Shown here piece after piece: positions 19,390 through 26,655 of a stretch of DNA of 46,261 nucleotides. Both the position numbers and the translations under genes were made by a program. Below the pieces are notes generated by a model. That model had not been told where the DNA came from and did not search any database. It saw nothing but the letters and a program-made list of their open reading frames with translations. Where the stretch lies: assembly GCA_016212395.1 (NCBI GenBank), contig JACRGF010000037.1:1-46261 (forward strand). The letters run 5' to 3'. The DNA is from Microcaldota archaeon. GTDB taxonomy: Archaea; Micrarchaeota; Micrarchaeia; Burarchaeales; JACRGF01. Position 1 is the stretch's first letter, and every line of letters starts with the position of its first letter.

Positions 19390-22323
19390 ATGAAACAAAC
19401 ACAACTTGACAAAACAACTGCAAAACAATTCAAAACCACCACAAACAAAACAATCGACAACACGAACACGTGTTGTCGAGCAGTCGACGATTTCGACTGC
19501 GGCCGAAATGTCGACAAGTCAACAGCAGTTGACTGTGTCGGCAACAAGCCGACTCAACTGCAAAACCAATTTACTTTTTTCCTCGCAACTTTATTGCTTT
19601 TCGCGAGTTTGAGTTTCGCGACTCCAATCGTTTCCCTCGTGAACGAAAACAATGCGTCAATGAACCTTTCGTACGACTCGACGCTCGCGAGCTACACTGA
19701 CTTGGGCGACACGAACGACAACGCGTTCGTGAAAATATGCAGTGCGAGCATCGGCCAATACGTCGGCCTCGCTTATTATTCTGCAGGCAGCTTCAAGCTG
19801 ATAAGCTTCAACATAGGCGGGCCGCTTGGAGAACTCGCCCCAATCTCTTCAGTTGGCGCGAACGGTTGTGCTGCAGTGGACGTTGACATTGCTTCTTACA
19901 CTGCATACTACCCAGGCATTCCTTATGTTGTAGTCTCGAACGACAACACTGACTCGAGCGACGACACGTTCGTCCAGATTTCAACAGACTATTCCAGCGG
20001 CTTCCTGCGCGGCGGTTTCACTTACACTAACTACAGCAACAGCACGCACTATTTCGTGACCGTAACTACTGCTTACACGAGCGACGGTGCAATCATCACT
20101 ACTGACGACGATTTCGTTGTTGTCGGGCTCATGAAAGGAGAGGACGGCACAGGCATTTCCTCAACAGTAACAAGCATTGGAGAAGAAGTCGCGCTCGCGA
20201 CGAACGGGTACGCGGGCAACATTACCATTCAAATAAACGGCATTCCGCCAATAGCGCTGGCTCAAGTCGGCTCAAGCGGCACGGTCACTCAACAGCCTCA
20301 ACTCCTGCTCGCTGTTGAAGGAGAATGCATTTACCAAACCACTACTATCACCGTCACGCATTCAGACGTTCAAACTCCGGCTTCCGGCGCGTTCGTCACC
20401 GCGAGCCTGGACGGCGAGCAAGTGGTCGGATTGCAAGCGGACGCGAACGGCCAAGTAAAATTCGTTGCGGAAACTGAAGGCATTTACGAATTGCGCGCTT
20501 CAGAAACCGGATACCAAAGCGCGTACTCTCCAATAAGCATTCTGCTTTGCACCCAGCCGTGCGAATCCAATTCCGACTGTGCGACTGGCGTGTGCCTTGA
20601 AAACAACGAGTGCGCGGAATGCGCGACGAACGGCCAGTGCGCGAGCGGATTGTGCGTCAACAACGCGTGCGTGCCGTGCATTGCAGACGAAGAATGTCTG
20701 ACTGGCAGGTGCGTTGAAGGCGCGTGCACTTCATGCTCTTACGACTACGAGTGTTCTGCAGGCGCGTGCGTGAACGGAAGGTGCGGCTCGTGCGTTTCAA
20801 GCAACGACTGCCCGACTGGATTATGCTTGAACGGCGTGTGCTCTTCATGCACTTCAAACTCACAATGCCCCACTGGCTTGTGCCAAAACGGCGCGTGCGT
20901 TCCATGCACTTCCTCGAGCGACTGCCCAAGCGGCTTGTGCGTTGACAATGCGTGCACCACTTGCTCTTCAAACGCTCAATGCAGTACGGGCTTGTGCCAA
21001 AACGGCGCGTGCGCTTCATGCGACTCCAACTCTGAATGCCAAAGCAACAGTTGCGTTGAAGGAACGTGCTCTCAATGCGAGTCAGACTCTGACTGCATGG
21101 ACGGCTTGTGCGTCGCAGGCGTGTGCGTCGAGTGCCTAATAGACGAGCAATGCGATTCAAACTTGTGCCAAGGCGGGTTATGCGCTTCATGCACTAGAAA
21201 CAGGGACTGCCTCACTAGACTATGCGAAGGAGGAGCGTGCGCAATATGCAAGGAAGCAGGCGAACCATGCTCTTTAAACGCGAACTGCTGTTCTTTCGAA
21301 TGCACTGAAGGAACGTGCGTTGCAGCAGACTGTGAAACAGACTTTGAATGCATTACGAACTACTGCAACCACGGCTCGTGCATGTCATGCCTCACGAACG
21401 AAGACTGCGCTCCAGGCGAGTGCTTGAACGGCGCGTGCATAGAATGCACTTCCTCAAGCAACTGCCCGACCAACTTGTGCTTGGGCGGGTTGTGCGCGAG
21501 CTGCGCGCGCAACAGCGACTGCCCCACTGGAATTTGCGTTGACGGCGCGTGCCAAGCGTGCATAGTTTCAGGAACAGAATGCTTAAGCAACGAAAACTGT
21601 TGTTCAAACTCTTGCACGAACGGCGCGTGCGCCACGTGCGTTCAAGACTCAGACTGCCCGTTCGGGTACTGCGACGCTGACACTGGCGCGTGCAAGTGCC
21701 GCGCAGGAGACGAGCTGTGCACCGGCGTGCTCGGAGCGCAGGCAAGCGAAAAACCCAACGTTGAAGAAAGGCGCGAGTCGCGAGAAACGCGCGCGCTCGG
21801 AGAAACAGGCAGGCCTGTTGCTTTCGCGTTGCCTCAAGTCCCGTCAACAAGCGGCTTGAATGGAGTAACCACCACTCCGCGCGCGTGCGAAGTAAAACCA
21901 TTCTGCACGAACAACGAAGACTGCTGCGGAGGCGCATGCATTTCCGGAAGCTGCACGTGCAGAATGCACGGCTGCCGTTCTACTGAAGAATGCTGTTCAG
22001 GCTACTGCTACGGAGGAGAATGCGTAAGCGCACCCAAAGCAATCCTCATCGCCGGAGTTGCCGCCATCCAACAGCCGAAAAGCGGGTGCGACGGATTGAT
22101 AGAAAACTGCAACTTCGCAGGATGCTTCGAACTATGCAACGGACTCTGGATACTCCTCGCAATAGTTTCTATAGTCGCGGCATACGTTTCGCTCAAAGAA
22201 GAATTCAAGCTCATCCCAATAATAATGGGCGTCATCCCAATAGCACTCGGAGTATTCACGTTCCCATTCGCAGGAATAATCATCGCACTCCTAGAAATAG
22301 CGTTCATCGCGTCGAAGAAATAA
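19390..22323 (+). CDS. Cys-rich repeat membrane protein with module A
   Basis: A 977-residue protein. ATG 19390 is the only workable start (GGTG just upstream); it leaves about 57 polar residues before the hydrophobic export segment (FTFFLATLLLFASLSFA, about residues 59-77), an unusually long lead. Residues of about 80-290 are module A, shared with the preceding gene. A small carboxypeptidase-regulatory-like sandwich follows (about 310-390). Then come 19 tandem units of about 19 residues (nt 20560-21700) of the form C..NSDCPTGLC.NGAC, two of them expanded with CC pairs. A charged linker and a second small Cys cluster (about 835-882) follow. The C-terminus has about three transmembrane helices (GLWILLAIVSIVAAYVSL; LIPIIMGVIPIALGVFTF; FAGIIIALLEIAFIA). 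A large disulfide-bonded extracellular stalk anchored at its C-terminus is inferred. Confidence 0.85.
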   Translation: MKQTQLDKTTAKQFKTTTNKTIDNTNTCCRAVDDFDCGRNVDKSTAVDCVGNKPTQLQNQFTFFLATLLLFASLSFATPIVSLVNENNASMNLSYDSTLASYTDLGDTNDNAFVKICSASIGQYVGLAYYSAGSFKLISFNIGGPLGELAPISSVGANGCAAVDVDIASYTAYYPGIPYVVVSNDNTDSSDDTFVQISTDYSSGFLRGGFTYTNYSNSTHYFVTVTTAYTSDGAIITTDDDFVVVGLMKGEDGTGISSTVTSIGEEVALATNGYAGNITIQINGIPPIALAQVGSSGTVTQQPQLLLAVEGECIYQTTTITVTHSDVQTPASGAFVTASLDGEQVVGLQADANGQVKFVAETEGIYELRASETGYQSAYSPISILLCTQPCESNSDCATGVCLENNECAECATNGQCASGLCVNNACVPCIADEECLTGRCVEGACTSCSYDYECSAGACVNGRCGSCVSSNDCPTGLCLNGVCSSCTSNSQCPTGLCQNGACVPCTSSSDCPSGLCVDNACTTCSSNAQCSTGLCQNGACASCDSNSECQSNSCVEGTCSQCESDSDCMDGLCVAGVCVECLIDEQCDSNLCQGGLCASCTRNRDCLTRLCEGGACAICKEAGEPCSLNANCCSFECTEGTCVAADCETDFECITNYCNHGSCMSCLTNEDCAPGECLNGACIECTSSSNCPTNLCLGGLCASCARNSDCPTGICVDGACQACIVSGTECLSNENCCSNSCTNGACATCVQDSDCPFGYCDADTGACKCRAGDELCTGVLGAQASEKPNVEERRESRETRALGETGRPVAFALPQVPSTSGLNGVTTTPRACEVKPFCTNNEDCCGGACISGSCTCRMHGCRSTEECCSGYCYGGECVSAPKAILIAGVAAIQQPKSGCDGLIENCNFAGCFELCNGLWILLAIVSIVAAYVSLKEEFKLIPIIMGVIPIALGVFTFPFAGIIIALLEIAFIASKK
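19396..19450 (-). repeat. Intergenic-type repeat, inverted, inside a CDS
   Basis: Read on the minus strand this stretch contains GGTTTTGAATTGTTTTGCAG followed by TTGTTTTG. The same string, with C for T at one position near the end, occurs at 2417-2444. Here the family member sits in inverted orientation and is translated as part of the long N-terminal lead of the Cys-rich protein. Confidence 0.55.
19454..19542. repeat. Three adjacent perfect hairpins
   Basis: Three inverted repeats follow each other without gaps of more than two bases. The first (19454-19479) has 11-bp arms TCGACAACACG/CGTGTTGTCGA with a 4-base loop. The second (19480-19500) has arms GCAGTCGA/TCGACTGC. The third (19502-19542) has outer arms GCCGA/TCGGC and inner arms AGTCAAC/GTTGACT around AGCA. 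They lie within the first 52 codons of the Cys-rich gene, ahead of the export segment. Confidence 0.75.
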
Positions 22324-22406
22324 AAATACTGGAAGAAAAAGGCAAAAACAAGAAACTCGATGCGGAAAGCGCCACTAAAACAATCAGAAATGCATTAAAA
22401 GAGTAA
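22324..22406 (+). other. Orphan coding-like tail in another frame
   Basis: Immediately after the Cys-rich gene's TAA, the overlapping frame one base along reads a helix-like, highly charged peptide (EIKILEEKGKNKKL then DAESATKTIRNALKE) to a TAA at 22404-22406. It has no start of its own after the upstream stop. It looks like the 3' remnant of a lost gene, or a frameshifted C-terminus. Confidence 0.35.
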
Positions 22407-22426
22407 CCCATTTTATTAAAATTGTT

Positions 22427-22633
22427 CTAGTCCTTCTTTATTATTTGAATTTCCTTGAATTTTCGCGAGTATTCCGAGTAAAGCCCGATGAAGTCTGCTT
22501 CTTTTTCGTGCCTCTTCACGATATCATTTATTTCGTCCAGGTAATCATCAAGCCGCGACTCTTTCAGAAAATGCGCGAGCTTTTCAGCTTCAGTCTTTTT
22601 TTGAAGCAGTGAAAGAATGTCGTAAACGTCTTT
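22427..22633 (-). pseudogene. Severed C-terminal part of nucleotidyltransferase
   Basis: After the TGA at 22634-22636 the same minus-strand frame stays open for 68 codons to a TAG at 22427-22429. It begins KDVYDILSLLQKK, which matches the KD..DI..LL motif typical of the C-terminal region of AbiEii/DUF6036-like nucleotidyltransferases. The coding look continues to the end (FLKESRLDDYLDEIND, then IGLYSEYSRKF). This supports one original gene of about 249 codons. Confidence 0.6.
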
Positions 22634-23176
22634 TCAGACTTTCGAGTGCAAATAAGTGGCTTCTTCCCCGATTGTGCTCCTCAGCATGTTGCTTCTTCCA
22701 ACTGCCGCACCCATCTCGTAAGCAATCAAAAGCTCTATTTCAGGAATGTAGACTTCAGCGTCACCAAACTTGTGCTTTATGCCGTGTTTTTCAGCCCACG
22801 CCCACGGGATTCTCGCATTCGTTCCAGTAACTTCTATTACTCTCCTTCCAGACGCGGCGTCTATGATTATTTCTACCTTCCTGCCTTTCACGTTCGCCTC
22901 TTTGTAAAACTCACTCTGGAAAAAATCTCGCCGCCTTTCGATGTAGCCTTCGCGGTGAAAGTAGTCTGCGAGAACTTTTGCTTTTGCTGTTTCACTTGGA
23001 AAAATCACGTCAATGTCCTTAGACCCAAATCCCCCGACGTAAGCATAAGCCGCCCACCCGCCGACTATCACTGGCGCATGCCCGACTTTTTCGTTCATCC
23101 ATTTGGCGAAGTTTTCAAGCTCCTTCAGGCTCGCGTTAGTAATCGCTTTGTCGTAGAGTTCCCTCACTTTTTCCAC
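22634..23176 (-). CDS. Nucleotidyltransferase, AbiEii/DUF6036-like, truncated
   Basis: A minimal nucleotidyltransferase of 180 residues, ended early by TGA. The fold's signature is visible: VIVGGWAAYAYVGGFGSKDI with DIDV (about residues 36-57), where GG and the Asp pair bind NTP and metal, and a third acidic position in VEIIIDA. The region around IPEIELLIAYEMGAA resembles the Leu/Lys-Ala-rich helix of AbiEii-type toxins. The GTG start at 23176 overlaps the upstream regulator's end by 13 bases; GTG 23167, six bases after GGTG, is an alternative. An upstream HTH/AbiEi-like gene overlapping an NTase is the arrangement of type IV AbiE toxin-antitoxin pairs. Whether the truncated form is active is unknown. 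Confidence 0.75.
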   Translation of the reverse strand: MEKVRELYDKAITNASLKELENFAKWMNEKVGHAPVIVGGWAAYAYVGGFGSKDIDVIFPSETAKAKVLADYFHREGYIERRRDFFQSEFYKEANVKGRKVEIIIDAASGRRVIEVTGTNARIPWAWAEKHGIKHKFGDAEVYIPEIELLIAYEMGAAVGRSNMLRSTIGEEATYLHSKV

Positions 23177-23748
23177 CTTTTCCGCATCATGCTCTCAGCC
23201 GCGTATGCTTTGTTGCTGCAAAGCAAGTCAATCATCGTGCGAAGCTTGTTTGTGAGCAGAAAGCCTTTTTTCTTTTCAACGTCCCCATCAAGCGAAACGT
23301 CCGGCGAGTAGAGCGTCACGCTCGTCAAGCCAGTCAAGCGGCTGGCGAGCTCTTTTTTCAGCCCGTCGTTCTCACAGTAAACGTGGACTGACGAGTCGCG
23401 CATGAACGCGTCGTAGTACTGCGATGCGGAAGTGAGGCACAATACTGCCCGGTGCTTTTTCAAAAGCGCTGAAAGCTCTGCTTCTTTTATGTTTATCTTG
23501 TAAGTTGCCGTTGCCAACTTCTCCATTTTTCGGTAAATTGGAAAAAGTGACAAGAACGCTGCGGGCATTACGAGCTCATAACCCCTGCTGGTTTTTGCGA
23601 CGTACCCGCGCTCAACAAGCCAATGCGTTATCCGGTTAACCAAGCCTATTGAAACGCCGGTTTCTCTGCTCGCCTCGAGCTGGTTAAACTTTCCCTTCTC
23701 AAGAATATACCTAGCCACCGTATACGCCTTCGAGCTCGTTATCTTCAT
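23164..23748 (-). CDS. Winged-helix regulator, AbiEi-like antitoxin
   Basis: A 194-residue DNA-binding protein. The N-terminal winged helix (about residues 1-65) shows ILEKGKFNQLEASRETGVSI, then GLVNRI, a recognition helix and an ERGYVAKTSRGYEL wing. The C-terminal half (about 90-185) has the AbiEi-like pattern HRAVLCLTSASQYYDAF and TNKLRTMIDLL. ATG 23748 is chosen over ATG 23781 because the latter lies inside the palindromes and only about 20 bases from the TATA-like box, whereas 23748 gives a short leader. Two palindromes directly upstream suggest autorepression, as is usual for the antitoxin of an AbiE pair. The next gene overlaps its stop, implying translational coupling. Confidence 0.75.
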   Translation of the reverse strand: MKITSSKAYTVARYILEKGKFNQLEASRETGVSIGLVNRITHWLVERGYVAKTSRGYELVMPAAFLSLFPIYRKMEKLATATYKINIKEAELSALLKKHRAVLCLTSASQYYDAFMRDSSVHVYCENDGLKKELASRLTGLTSVTLYSPDVSLDGDVEKKKGFLLTNKLRTMIDLLCSNKAYAAESMMRKRWKK

Positions 23749-23756
23749 AAAACCAC

Positions 23757-23806
23757 TTTCACTATTTAGTGAAACTTTCATTATTTAGTGAAAGTAGGTT
23801 TTTATG
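23757..23806 (-). promoter_or_regulatory. Tandem palindromic operators with TATA box
   Basis: Two 18-20-bp palindromes lie side by side: TTTCACTATTTAGTGAAA (23757-23774, perfect outside the central TT) and CTTTCATTATTTAGTGAAAG (23775-23794, one mismatched pair). On the minus strand a TATA-like CATAAAAA is at 23799-23806, so initiation would fall near 23776, inside the operators. This is the expected geometry for repression by the adjacent winged-helix protein. Confidence 0.7.
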
Positions 23807-23991
23807 CCTTGCGGGCGTTTAAAAAGAGCTGCGCGAATATGTTTGGCAAATGCATACGGCAACCGAATGCTTTCCTCAAACATTATTAAGTATCATTAAA
23901 TATCATTATTTAACAATACTTAACGTTAATTTAATAATACACAATCACACTAACGCTCCCACTTTTTTCCTCGGCCTTCCCATTTTTTTTC
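23807..23991. other. AT-rich spacer between convergent-edge operons
   Basis: The 185-base spacer separates the AbiE-like cassette promoter from the 3' end of argH. It contains AT-rich imperfect repeats (ATTATTAAGTATCATTAAAT, then TATCATTATTTAACAATACT) near 23881-23930. I see no RNA gene or protein gene in it. Confidence 0.4.
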
Positions 23992-25479
23992 TCACAATAG
24001 CGCTTCTACTCTCCTTTCCAGCTTTTCCTTTGCCTTCCCTATTTTTTCTATCCTTGCTTCCAAATTCTTTCCTTTCTCTCCAGCCTGCTTCTTTAACCCC
24101 GCAATTATCTTCTTCACATTATTCGAGTTCGGCCCGTTCTCGTGCGCTTGAACGCTCTTACTCACGTCCAGCGCGCTCGCCAATTCCCCTTCGCCAACGT
24201 TGATTTCAACTCCTGCAACTGCTTTCGTTTTCTCCTTCACTTGCTTCACGCTCACTTCACCCAGTTTTTTCTTTTTTTCAACGCATTCTCTCACAATGCT
24301 TCCAGCAACCTCGTGCGCTTTCCTGAACGGAATTCCTTTGCGCGCAACCAAGTCAGCGAGTTCAGTCGCGCAGGCAAAATTCTCTTCGCAAACTTCAATC
24401 ATTCTCCCCTCGTTAAACTTCATTGCTTTTACCACTTCAGGCAGCAACTCCAGCGAACTGCCCACTATTTCAAGCGACTCGAACAGCATTGGCTTTGTTT
24501 CCTGAAAATCAGAGTTATACCCTGAAATAGTCTCTTTTTGAATTGCAAGCGCTGCAACAAAATTTCCTGCAATCCTGTTTGCCCGCGCCCTCATTATTTC
24601 CAAGCAGTCAGGATTCTTCTTCTGAGGCATGATAGACGAGCCTGTCGCGTGCTCGTCCCCAAGCTCTACAAACCCAAACTCGCTTCCGGAAAACAATACT
24701 ATCTCTCCAGCAATCTTGCCCAGTTTTGCAGAGAGCGACGCAAGCAACCCAATTGCCTCTACTTCAAACTCGTTCCTTGAATCGATCGCGTCCAAAGCGT
24801 TCTCCTGCACTGTGTCAAAACCAAGCAGTTCTGCAGTCAGCTTCCTGTCTATTTTCCAGCTCGTGCCAGCCAACGCGCAAGCTCCCAACGGGCTAGTGTT
24901 CGCACGCGCGTGCGCCTGCTCTAACTTTTCAACTTCCCTCAGCAAGCTCGCAGCATGAGCAGACAGCCAAAAACCAACTGTAACCGGCTGTGCAACGCGA
25001 GTGTGCGTGTACCCCGGCATTATAACTTCAGCATTCTCTCCAGCAGTTTCAACCAAAACATTCACGAGCGCAATTGTTTTTTCAGCAGTTTCGTTCAACG
25101 CGTCGCGCAAAAACATTCGCAAGTCAACGCTCACTTGGTCGTTGCGCGAGCGGGCAGTATGCATTTTCGCAGCGCCACTGCCTGCCTTCGCGAGCACGAA
25201 TTTCTCGACGTTCAAGTGCACGTCCTCGTTCTCAAGCTTCAACTCAAATTTCCCCTCGCGCCACAGTTTCTCGGCTTCAACAAGCGCGCGCAGCACTCCT
25301 GCAACTTCCTCTTTCTCCATTATTTTGCACTCGCCCAGCATCACCACGTGCGCTTTGCTTCCCTCAACGTCATAAGGCACGAGCTGTTCGTCGAGCGCGA
25401 GGTTTTCGCGCGAGTTATACTCGAGAACGTGCCTGCTCGGCTCTTTGGAAAACCTTCCGCCCCAAAGCATTTTGCTCAT
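23992..25479 (-). CDS. argH: Argininosuccinate lyase
   Basis: Cleaves argininosuccinate to arginine and fumarate, the last step of arginine synthesis. The 495-residue length is a little above the usual 460-470, and the extra lies in a Lys/Glu-rich C-terminal tail. Family signatures seen: LWGGRFSKEPSRHVLEYN at the N-terminus, HTARSRNDQV (about residue 107), MPGYTHTRVAQPV with the catalytic His region, and the fumarase/lyase signature GSSIMPQKKNPD. ATG 25479 (MSKMLWGGRF) lies about 25 bases from the TATA-like element, predicting a leaderless mRNA; longer starts would place coding over the promoter. It is divergent from carA-argF-carB. argG is not in the window. Confidence 0.96.
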   Translation of the reverse strand: MSKMLWGGRFSKEPSRHVLEYNSRENLALDEQLVPYDVEGSKAHVVMLGECKIMEKEEVAGVLRALVEAEKLWREGKFELKLENEDVHLNVEKFVLAKAGSGAAKMHTARSRNDQVSVDLRMFLRDALNETAEKTIALVNVLVETAGENAEVIMPGYTHTRVAQPVTVGFWLSAHAASLLREVEKLEQAHARANTSPLGACALAGTSWKIDRKLTAELLGFDTVQENALDAIDSRNEFEVEAIGLLASLSAKLGKIAGEIVLFSGSEFGFVELGDEHATGSSIMPQKKNPDCLEIMRARANRIAGNFVAALAIQKETISGYNSDFQETKPMLFESLEIVGSSLELLPEVVKAMKFNEGRMIEVCEENFACATELADLVARKGIPFRKAHEVAGSIVRECVEKKKKLGEVSVKQVKEKTKAVAGVEINVGEGELASALDVSKSVQAHENGPNSNNVKKIIAGLKKQAGEKGKNLEARIEKIGKAKEKLERRVEALL

Positions 25480-25488
25480 GAGCAAAAT
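25469..25488. promoter_or_regulatory. Perfect 20-bp palindrome over argH start
   Basis: ATTTTGCTCATGAGCAAAAT is a perfect palindrome whose central CATG contains the argH start codon (minus strand, A at 25479). It lies about 55 bases from the divergent carA start. A site for an arginine-responsive regulator controlling both transcription units is plausible but not shown. Confidence 0.6.
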
Positions 25489-25499
25489 TTCATGCACGC

Positions 25500-25520
25500 A
25501 CATTTATATGTCTTAATAAA
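25500..25520. promoter_or_regulatory. Shared bidirectional argH/carA core promoter
   Basis: The space between the argH and carA starts is only 63 bases. A TATA-like core (ACATTTATATGT, 25499-25510) reads as a box on both strands. It is about 25 bases from the argH ATG and about 25-30 bases from the carA ribosome binding site. TAATAAAG at 25513-25520 is a second candidate for carA. Confidence 0.5.
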
Positions 25521-25542
25521 GAAATTTCTTGAGGTGAATGAA

Positions 25543-26616
25543 GTGGCTGAACTGAAGGGAGTCCTAGTTTTAAGCGATGGCTCAATTTACTGCGGGCAAG
25601 GCTTCGGCGCAGAGACTACTGCCGTCGGAGAACTCGTGTTCCACACTGCCATGACTGGATACCAAGAGTCGCTCACAGACCCTTCCTACGCAGGCCAAAT
25701 TCTCTTGCCAACTTATCCACTCATCGGAAATTACGGAGTGAACGCTGAAGACTTCGAGTCGAAAAAAATTCACGCTGCAGGCTATGCAGTCCGTGAGCAC
25801 TGCATTCACCCCGCACACAGAAAAAGCAGGAAAACAATAGATGCGTTCCTTAAAGAATACAGCATTCCTGGAGTGAGCGGGCTTGACACGCGCTCGATAG
25901 TAAGAAAAATCCGAAGCCACGGCGTAATGCCTGCGTGCGTCGCGTGCTACTCCGGCGAGCTCAACGTTGCGGAACTCATTGAAAAAGCAAAAAAATTCGA
26001 TTACTCTTCATTCGACTTCGTAGAAAAAGTTTCAACTTCAAAAAACGAGGCGTTCAAAAAAACAGGGAAACACGTTGTGCTGATAGACTGCGGAGTGAAA
26101 TCCAGCATAACGCGAGAATTGAATGCGCGCAACATTTCAGTTACCGTTGTCAACTACAAGGCGAAAGCTGAAGAAATTCTCGCGCTCGAGCCAGACGGCT
26201 TGCTCGTTTCAAACGGGCCCGGAGACCCTGCAGTAATGGTTGAAACCGCTTCCACTGTCCGCAAGCTCTTCAGCAAACTCCCCATCATGGGCATTTGCCT
26301 CGGCAACCAAATAATCGCGCACGCGGCAGGAGGAAAAACGTTTAAAATGAAGTTCGGTCACAGAAGCGCAAACCAGCCTGTGAAAGACCTGCAAACAGAC
26401 AAAGTGTTCATCACGACGCAAAACCATGGTTTTGCCGTGGACGGAAAAACGCTCCCGAAAGAACTTGTCGTCTCGCAAATTAACTGCAACGACAACACTG
26501 TTGAAGGACTACAGCATAAGGAACTGCCGATTTTCAGCGCGCAATACCACCCTGAAGCTCACCCCGGCCCGCGCGACACGAGCTTCCTGTTCGACGAGTT
26601 TGTAAAGAGTTTATGA
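25543..26616 (+). CDS. carA: Carbamoyl-phosphate synthase small subunit
   Basis: Glutamine amidotransferase subunit that feeds ammonia to CarB for carbamoyl phosphate, used for arginine and pyrimidines. The 357-residue length is normal. The N-terminal CPSase_sm domain shows LSDGSIYCGQGFG, GELVFHTAMTGYQESLTDPS and GLDTRSIVRKIR. The class I GATase domain has the nucleophile Cys in GICLGNQ (about residue 248) and the His/Glu pair in YHPEAHPGP. GTG 25543 is chosen because GAGGTG ends six bases upstream; the frame is open far upstream, over argH, but that part is not homologous. argF follows after 39 bases and carB after that, so one operon is likely. Confidence 0.95.
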   Translation: MAELKGVLVLSDGSIYCGQGFGAETTAVGELVFHTAMTGYQESLTDPSYAGQILLPTYPLIGNYGVNAEDFESKKIHAAGYAVREHCIHPAHRKSRKTIDAFLKEYSIPGVSGLDTRSIVRKIRSHGVMPACVACYSGELNVAELIEKAKKFDYSSFDFVEKVSTSKNEAFKKTGKHVVLIDCGVKSSITRELNARNISVTVVNYKAKAEEILALEPDGLLVSNGPGDPAVMVETASTVRKLFSKLPIMGICLGNQIIAHAAGGKTFKMKFGHRSANQPVKDLQTDKVFITTQNHGFAVDGKTLPKELVVSQINCNDNTVEGLQHKELPIFSAQYHPEAHPGPRDTSFLFDEFVKSL

Positions 26617-26655
26617 ATGCACACGTACTTATAATTTTTTGGAGGGTTGATTTGA

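Noticed and set aside
22634-22636. TGA as selenocysteine or a reassigned codon
   Set aside because: Other genes here end with TGA, no SECIS-like hairpin was noticed just downstream, and the position in the NTase family is not a Cys/Sec site.
24955-25542. 196-codon N-terminal extension of carA
   Set aside because: It lies antisense to argH, has no similarity to CarA, and the GAGGTG at 25531 fixes the GTG 25543 start.
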